A DNA stretch of 64,000 nt, from positions 62,001 to 126,000 of the forward strand of contig NZ_LZEX01000042.1 of assembly GCF_001676055.1 (NCBI RefSeq), read 5' to 3'. Position numbers and translations under genes: made by a program. Below the pieces are notes generated by a model. The model did not search any database and had not been told where the DNA came from. It saw only the letters and a program-made list of their open reading frames with translations. Each line of letters begins with the position of its first letter. Positions within the stretch are counted from its first letter, which is position 1. This document shows, piece after piece, positions 60,301 to 64,000 of the stretch. Source of the stretch: Morganella psychrotolerans (GTDB taxonomy: Bacteria > Pseudomonadota > Gammaproteobacteria > Enterobacterales > Enterobacteriaceae).

Positions 60301-62045
60301 ATGACCGGGCGGCTATTCTGCTTTCAGATATACTCACAGACGGTAAATATGACAAAACTGCTCAGCAGTGGATTGTAGAGCCGGATCTGAGTGAAGCTGT
60401 TACCTGGCTGCGTCAGTACCGGGGACCGCGTGATGTATCAGAAAATATCACATTCTATGAAACAAACCTTAAACCGGCTCTCAGCGGAGATAATAACGCT
60501 ATTCTGGCAATCGGACAGAAGTATCAGCAGCAGGGAAATAACCCGGCGGCACAACTCTGGTTCGGAAAAAGTGCTGAAACCGGCTATGTCCCTGCATTTT
60601 GTTTACAAGCGGAAGTGACTGATAACCGGATAAAAAAACAGGAAATACTGCGCCGCGGCGCGGAGAAAGGAGATATCTGCTCTGAAGTACAGCTTGCGGC
60701 ACTTTATCTGAGCGATCCCGCTTTTACACCGGATTCAGCGGAATGGAATGATGCCGTTTCATGGCTGGAAAAAGGCATAAAAAATGATGACCCGGCAGTG
60801 TCAGCGGCCGCATTTACGGCGCTGGCAGGGCTCTACAGTGGTAATACACGCAATGACAGCGGGGATTCATTCAGAAAACCCGATAATGAAAAATATCTCG
60901 CTTTCCTGCTATCCGTTGCCGATCATCGGGCAGATGCACAGATAGCCCTGTTCTTCTATTACCGGAATAACAATGATATTGATAACGCCGTAATTTATCT
61001 GAAAAAAGCACATGACGGCGGAGATATTTCTGCAACAGAACTGCTGTATAGACTCTATATGCCATCAACGTATTGCAAAAACTCTGATGATGCCGATAAA
61101 GCGGCTCTGTACCTGACAGACTGGCTTAAACGAACCCCGCATGAGAAAAACCGCCGGGATCGCTACACGCAACAGCCGGAAACTGACACTAAACAACTGG
61201 GTGATGCCTGGCTGGAAGGATACTGCGACATAGATCCAAATCCTGAGAAGGCCATTGCCTGGTATAAAACATCGCTGGAATACCATTCCACTCATGCGTT
61301 GTCTGCAATGTATAACGCACAGGTCAAAAATCAGAATGCAGCAGAAGCCTATTACTACGGATTACTGGCGGAGGTTTCTTCCCTGAATGAGTCAGGTCTG
61401 ATTGCAACACTTTCAGAGCAGGACCGTAAGGCGGTTGAAGAGCAGGTTCGTAAAACACAGGAATACGAAAATTACGGTCAATTTGAAAAAGAAACAGAGG
61501 AACGTCGTCAAAAGGCTGAAAACGGAAATGCAAGTGCTGCATTCTCCCTGGCAGTCAGTTATGCGCGGGGGGAAACCGTACCGGAAGATACGAAAAAAAT
61601 GCTGTATTACTATGAAATGGCAGGTAAAAATGGTTATGCACGCGCCTATAATGTATTAGGTAATTTGTACCGAAAGCCAAATGAACGCGGGATAGTGACT
61701 GATGGTGAAAAAGCCCTTTCCTATTTTGATGCAGGCGCAAAACTGGGAGACAGTAATACCGCTCATCTTGCCGGTGATATGCTCTATTTCGGCCAGGCAG
61801 GACTAAAAAAAGATTATGAACGGGCTGCGCAATATTATGACATGACATCATTAGAGCAAGGGGATCATCATAGCCTGGCAAAATATAAACTGGCCCTGAT
61901 TTATTACAATAAACTGGCTGGAACAGGCAGTGATGAGGATCTCCGTAAAGCGCGTGATAGCCTGTTACTGGCTGCAAAATACGGTGATAAAGATGCCATA
62001 CAGGCGCTGAAAGAGTGGGATTTTTCCCGTATTTCCGGGCACTGA
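57375..62045 (+). CDS. Giant Sel1-like (TPR-type) repeat protein
   Basis: A 1556-aa protein with one N-terminal hydrophobic helix (about residues 7-27) that could be a signal anchor, followed by Sel1-like solenoid repeats over nearly the whole length. Typical units are AAYALAMMYLGGIDIPASSE, WLLASAQAGNKSALYNLGFY, IAYQNDKDYKKAVEIL, AAYLLGYALLTGNGAQKDQK and AAFSLAVSYARGETVPEDTK, with variable linkers. Sel1 proteins act as binding scaffolds, often in the envelope or in host contact; no enzyme motif is seen. AAAGGGA at 57363 is the ribosome site. A bidirectional terminator follows. Length and repeat number are unusual for an enterobacterial Sel1 protein. Confidence 0.85.
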   Translation: MTKQRKYGLILFTIIVLSGGVWLSQSGTMPTDKGYELYLSGDTEGAFRYFSENAEKDPQAAYALAMMYLGGIDIPASSELGQKWLLASAQAGNKSALYNLGFYRYRGLIKDTPDDLYGIDSLKKSAQAGVREAQELLGSIYLHDKYRNIPSDIELARKYMTDAKEQGSFIAKLGLGYIAYQNDKDYKKAVEILTPLLSEKFVFPAVLLAGIYEEGGNGIAQDLSQAEKYKYMAFSQISSVSSEDLEPQPLSLYGSLTQKEMTARLNKLETLAKNGNQAARYTLFSIYTDGDGVIPDKEKALTYLQPLIDANDPKAMYAWYVATRSHPDYLKKAADAGYPDALFLLYQIYANIRIDYDIQYDAELAKEYLKRAADTGHRDAMMRIIDTTARSYAYPDKETNTLVSSYLAKLLEKYPQDPAVLMLASERYGDDDGHIYDPVRAFEFNKKAAELSPNPEYQDSLAYKYGHGIGIKQDLKKSIEIYKSLIGDKHDRDADDISRHLTDIYFTYDGGNYIDEKEIIAFLKEDVDNNKNYRQAYFYADILLRDDPVKNRERAMELYEKAREYTSRADIHQAKALIALNTGENSQALKLVLDVLDNERARYIISPKEWNDAAQILFSEGKNSAVAKRFWVNFALTDNNPDAIKLIGPLIGHDPDVSYYYALLKLTQAENQPDMTDEVLRPLVELMLTASGLGSSDADEYIISQLKQFDNTSSKPVHLQAFLRITGLAEGDIVPRYKKCADTGSIRCMYELGEIYTNGDYGEKTDPDIAIAWYEKIPDKDYRFTTSRLRNLKEGKAKLAELNALVQKGDAEATYSLAYAWRNGNYGLKSDHNMWLKYLKISADGGYNDAMISLIDNYSETDTISAADKAMLLHLYERLADAGEQNYTRKLAGQYLSGSNLVSADRQKARHYFTKAGREGKYELGEMDTFDRNLKLAGESPNAAYLLGYALLTGNGAQKDQKKSVIYLRQAAQAGHDRAAILLSDILTDGKYDKTAQQWIVEPDLSEAVTWLRQYRGPRDVSENITFYETNLKPALSGDNNAILAIGQKYQQQGNNPAAQLWFGKSAETGYVPAFCLQAEVTDNRIKKQEILRRGAEKGDICSEVQLAALYLSDPAFTPDSAEWNDAVSWLEKGIKNDDPAVSAAAFTALAGLYSGNTRNDSGDSFRKPDNEKYLAFLLSVADHRADAQIALFFYYRNNNDIDNAVIYLKKAHDGGDISATELLYRLYMPSTYCKNSDDADKAALYLTDWLKRTPHEKNRRDRYTQQPETDTKQLGDAWLEGYCDIDPNPEKAIAWYKTSLEYHSTHALSAMYNAQVKNQNAAEAYYYGLLAEVSSLNESGLIATLSEQDRKAVEEQVRKTQEYENYGQFEKETEERRQKAENGNASAAFSLAVSYARGETVPEDTKKMLYYYEMAGKNGYARAYNVLGNLYRKPNERGIVTDGEKALSYFDAGAKLGDSNTAHLAGDMLYFGQAGLKKDYERAAQYYDMTSLEQGDHHSLAKYKLALIYYNKLAGTGSDEDLRKARDSLLLAAKYGDKDAIQALKEWDFSRISGH

Positions 62046-62105
62046 TTCAAAAAAGTACTAGTCAGGACTATTTCAAATCAGGTGATCGAGTTTAAGACTG
62101 ACAGC

Positions 62106-62140
62106 AAAAAGCCTCTGCTTTCAACAAGCAGAGGCTTTTT
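62106..62140. terminator. Bidirectional terminator between Sel1 and the Ig-domain gene
   Basis: A perfect 15-bp stem AAAAAGCCTCTGCTT / AAGCAGAGGCTTTTT with a TCAAC loop. It can end both the plus-strand Sel1 gene and the minus-strand surface protein gene. Confidence 0.95.
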
Positions 62141-62151
62141 AATACTGCTAA

Positions 62152-64000
62152 TTATTTCTCAACAATTATATATTCTACACCATTTACATATTGGTTTCCG
62201 TAAGCCTTGTAACCCTGTAAACGGTAATTATCAGGAATATCATACTGCTCACTGGAGTCAACAATGACAGTTTGAGGATCTTCTCTGCCACATTTTACTG
62301 ACGACCCATCCTTATAATTGAATGTAATAGAAGAAAGAACTTTATTACCTTCATAGCGACCAGTATTCGTCACGATTTTAGAGACATGAGAGACATTCTT
62401 CACTGTAATCAGCGATCCTCCGTTACCCCCAATTCCCCCCATGTTGTCAACTATCCCGCCGCAACGCATAGCTACTGTATAATCAGGTGGAGTTACAACA
62501 ACAGATGCCGAACTACCAGTACTATAACCAAATGATTTTGAATGAATTAATGGTGATACATTCAGTGTTGCCTTAATTTCAAAAGGTTGATTCTGGTATA
62601 TCCCTTTTGCAATAACCTCGGTGTTACCTGCAGCTTTTGCTGTGAGAATACCTGTAGCAGCAATAGCTGCAATCGCGTTATTACTCACAGACCATGTAAC
62701 ACTATTAGCCGGGACCGTGATCTTTTGGCCATTAGTTATATCTTTCGCCTCTAAGGCATACTGATATTGCAATGTTTCCCCCAATCTCAGATTGTCAGGG
62801 GTCAATGTAAACGTGTATTGAATAATGCTGCCATCCGTATTACCGCCGTCGGTGCCGTTACCGTCACTGCCCGGCACGGTGGTGACCGTTTCGGTGTTAC
62901 CGGTGACGCCCGCGCCGTTTTTCGCCTGTACCGAGACCGCGATCACCTTGCCGGTGTCCGCCGCTTTCAGCACATACGCCGGCAGGCTGCCGTTCGTCGT
63001 AGCGATACCCTGCCCGCCGCTGACTGCCGCTTCGGTGCTGCCGTTTTCACCCCAGACCGCCACGGAGCTGTCCTGCGGATTACCGGTCTGCGCAGCAAAG
63101 GTATAGGTGCCGCGCAGGGTCTGCCCGACCGCCAGAGTCCCCTTGATCGCCAGCTGACTGACCGCCGGTTTGCCCGCTTCATCAGTGATGCCGCCGTTAT
63201 TACCGCCGTCGGTGCCGTTACCGTCACTGCCCGGCACGGTGGTAACCGTTTCGGTGTTACCTGCTGTATTTAAAGCATTTCTTGCCTGTAAACTCAGTGA
63301 TTTTATCTTCCCGACATCCTCTTTGACCAAGATATACCCGGGTATACTACCTGATGTAATAACCGTTTCACTCTGATTGAGACTGCTGGTTTTTCCCTCA
63401 TTTCCCCACTGATAGCGGGATCTATCCTCATTATTACTTCCGTTAGCATTAAATTTATACGTTCCGGTTAAGGTCTCTCCTAACGCCAGCTTACCGGTTA
63501 TCATCAATTCGCTGACAGCCGGTGCCCGGCCAATAATAGTTTTCGCTGATGCAATGCTGATATTCTGAATTTTCGGAGTCAGTAAAAACTCCCCTGATGA
63601 TATACCCGCAGTTACTGTGGCATAGTAAGTTCCGGGATTATCCGGTACTTCGGTAAATTTGCTGACCGTGACGTCAGACTGTGAACCGGATAATGATTTA
63701 ACTGACATAAGAATATCTGCAGCAACACCGGTTACAGGCTGATTATTCGTATTTTGCAATTTCAGTATTAACTGCGCAGTCGACTTGCCATCATTCGGCA
63801 GAAGGATTTCTGAAGGTGATAATGTGCTGCCGGCCGGACTTACTGCCGCTGAAGTTACTAATACCTGCGTACTCGCTTGTCGTGACGGGTTACCCGATTC
63901 ATCATATGCAATGACAGAAACCGTATAGTGATTAACAGCCCCTTCCCCGTATTGATAATCAGGCAAAATAACACTGTACTCAGTAGTTCCTTCGCGGGTA
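62152..64000 (-). CDS. C-terminal part of an Ig-domain (invasin/intimin-like) surface protein
   Basis: The frame is open to the right edge, so the N-terminus lies outside; at least 615 residues are visible. In order there is the end of one domain, a Big_1-type domain (PSEILLPNDGKSTAQLILKL), two related Ig-like modules that each open with ITGKLALGETLTGTYKF or IKGTLAVGQTLRGTYTF, and a Big_2-type domain (PDNLRLGETLQYQYAL, then WSVSNNAIAAIAATGILTA). The last 110 residues, rich in GGIGGNGGSL and with alternating strands, recall a jacalin-type lectin, which I offer as inference. Such proteins are inverse autotransporter adhesins. Linkers repeat GNTETVTTVPGSDGNGTDGG. Confidence 0.8.
   Translation of the reverse strand, partial: TREGTTEYSVILPDYQYGEGAVNHYTVSVIAYDESGNPSRQASTQVLVTSAAVSPAGSTLSPSEILLPNDGKSTAQLILKLQNTNNQPVTGVAADILMSVKSLSGSQSDVTVSKFTEVPDNPGTYYATVTAGISSGEFLLTPKIQNISIASAKTIIGRAPAVSELMITGKLALGETLTGTYKFNANGSNNEDRSRYQWGNEGKTSSLNQSETVITSGSIPGYILVKEDVGKIKSLSLQARNALNTAGNTETVTTVPGSDGNGTDGGNNGGITDEAGKPAVSQLAIKGTLAVGQTLRGTYTFAAQTGNPQDSSVAVWGENGSTEAAVSGGQGIATTNGSLPAYVLKAADTGKVIAVSVQAKNGAGVTGNTETVTTVPGSDGNGTDGGNTDGSIIQYTFTLTPDNLRLGETLQYQYALEAKDITNGQKITVPANSVTWSVSNNAIAAIAATGILTAKAAGNTEVIAKGIYQNQPFEIKATLNVSPLIHSKSFGYSTGSSASVVVTPPDYTVAMRCGGIVDNMGGIGGNGGSLITVKNVSHVSKIVTNTGRYEGNKVLSSITFNYKDGSSVKCGREDPQTVIVDSSEQYDIPDNYRLQGYKAYGNQYVNGVEYIIVEK
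62839..62901 (-). repeat. In-gene direct repeat, copy A
   Basis: Encodes the linker GNTETVTTVPGSDGNGTDGGN. It matches 63199-63261 at all but one base; the two are exactly 360 bp apart, that is 120 codons. Confidence 0.9.
63199..63261 (-). repeat. In-gene direct repeat, copy B
   Basis: Partner of the repeat at 62839-62901 in the same frame. Recombination between the two would remove or duplicate one whole Ig-like module. Confidence 0.9.

Overview
The window reads as a chromosomal segment of an enterobacterium of the Morganellaceae, most likely Morganella. Gene order from yajR to rdgC and from uppP to the isoleucine tRNA follows the Escherichia coli backbone closely. Base composition of the core is near 50% GC by eye, too high for Proteus or Providencia. 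The genus is an inference; I could not run a search.

Layout. 0-5.4 kb: yajR (frame broken), yajQ, panE, yajL and a DUF4153 membrane protein. 5.5-14.1 kb: thiI, the xseB-ispA-dxs isoprenoid set, and the convergent nrdR-ribD-ribH-nusB-thiL set. 14.2-20.6 kb: queA-tgt-yajC-secD-secF, with acpH divergent. 20.8-33.5 kb: a 2-Cys peroxiredoxin behind an OxyR-like operator, brnQ, phoBR behind a Pho box, sbcDC, a nitroreductase, mak and rdgC. 33.5-35 kb: a PhiG-type hydrolase divergent from a TetR regulator around a perfect 12-bp inverted repeat. 35-40.4 kb: yedF/yedE (sulfur or selenium) downstream of hypB-hypD-hypE (hydrogenase maturation), separated by palindromic repeats and a possible leader-peptide attenuator. 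40.7-48.9 kb: uppP, folB, plsY, tsaD, then rpsU-dnaG-rpoD and tRNA-Ile(CAT).

From 48.9 kb on the sequence becomes accessory. It is AT-rich at first, with a 14-copy heptamer tandem repeat and two small broken genes. It then carries a translationally coupled two-gene module (bacterial-PH-like/TerB-like protein plus a 533-aa protein), a 249-aa membrane-anchored unknown, a lipoprotein next to a PLP-dependent enzyme, a 1556-aa Sel1-repeat protein, and the C-terminal part of an Ig-domain surface protein that runs off the right edge. The accessory two-gene module and the surface/Sel1 cluster are the best candidates for undescribed biology.

Six loci (yajR, dnaG, the acetyltransferase-like gene, the small membrane gene, the TerB-like gene and the PLP enzyme) each show single-base indels that restore a good protein when corrected, several in homopolymers. 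Because dnaG is essential, residual assembly errors are the most economical explanation for at least part of these; the G9 tract in the TerB-like gene could also be genuine phase variation.

A family of dispersed imperfect palindromes (full length about 122 bp, shorter forms of 60-70 bp) occurs at eight or more intergenic places, including inside the dnaG-rpoD transcript.
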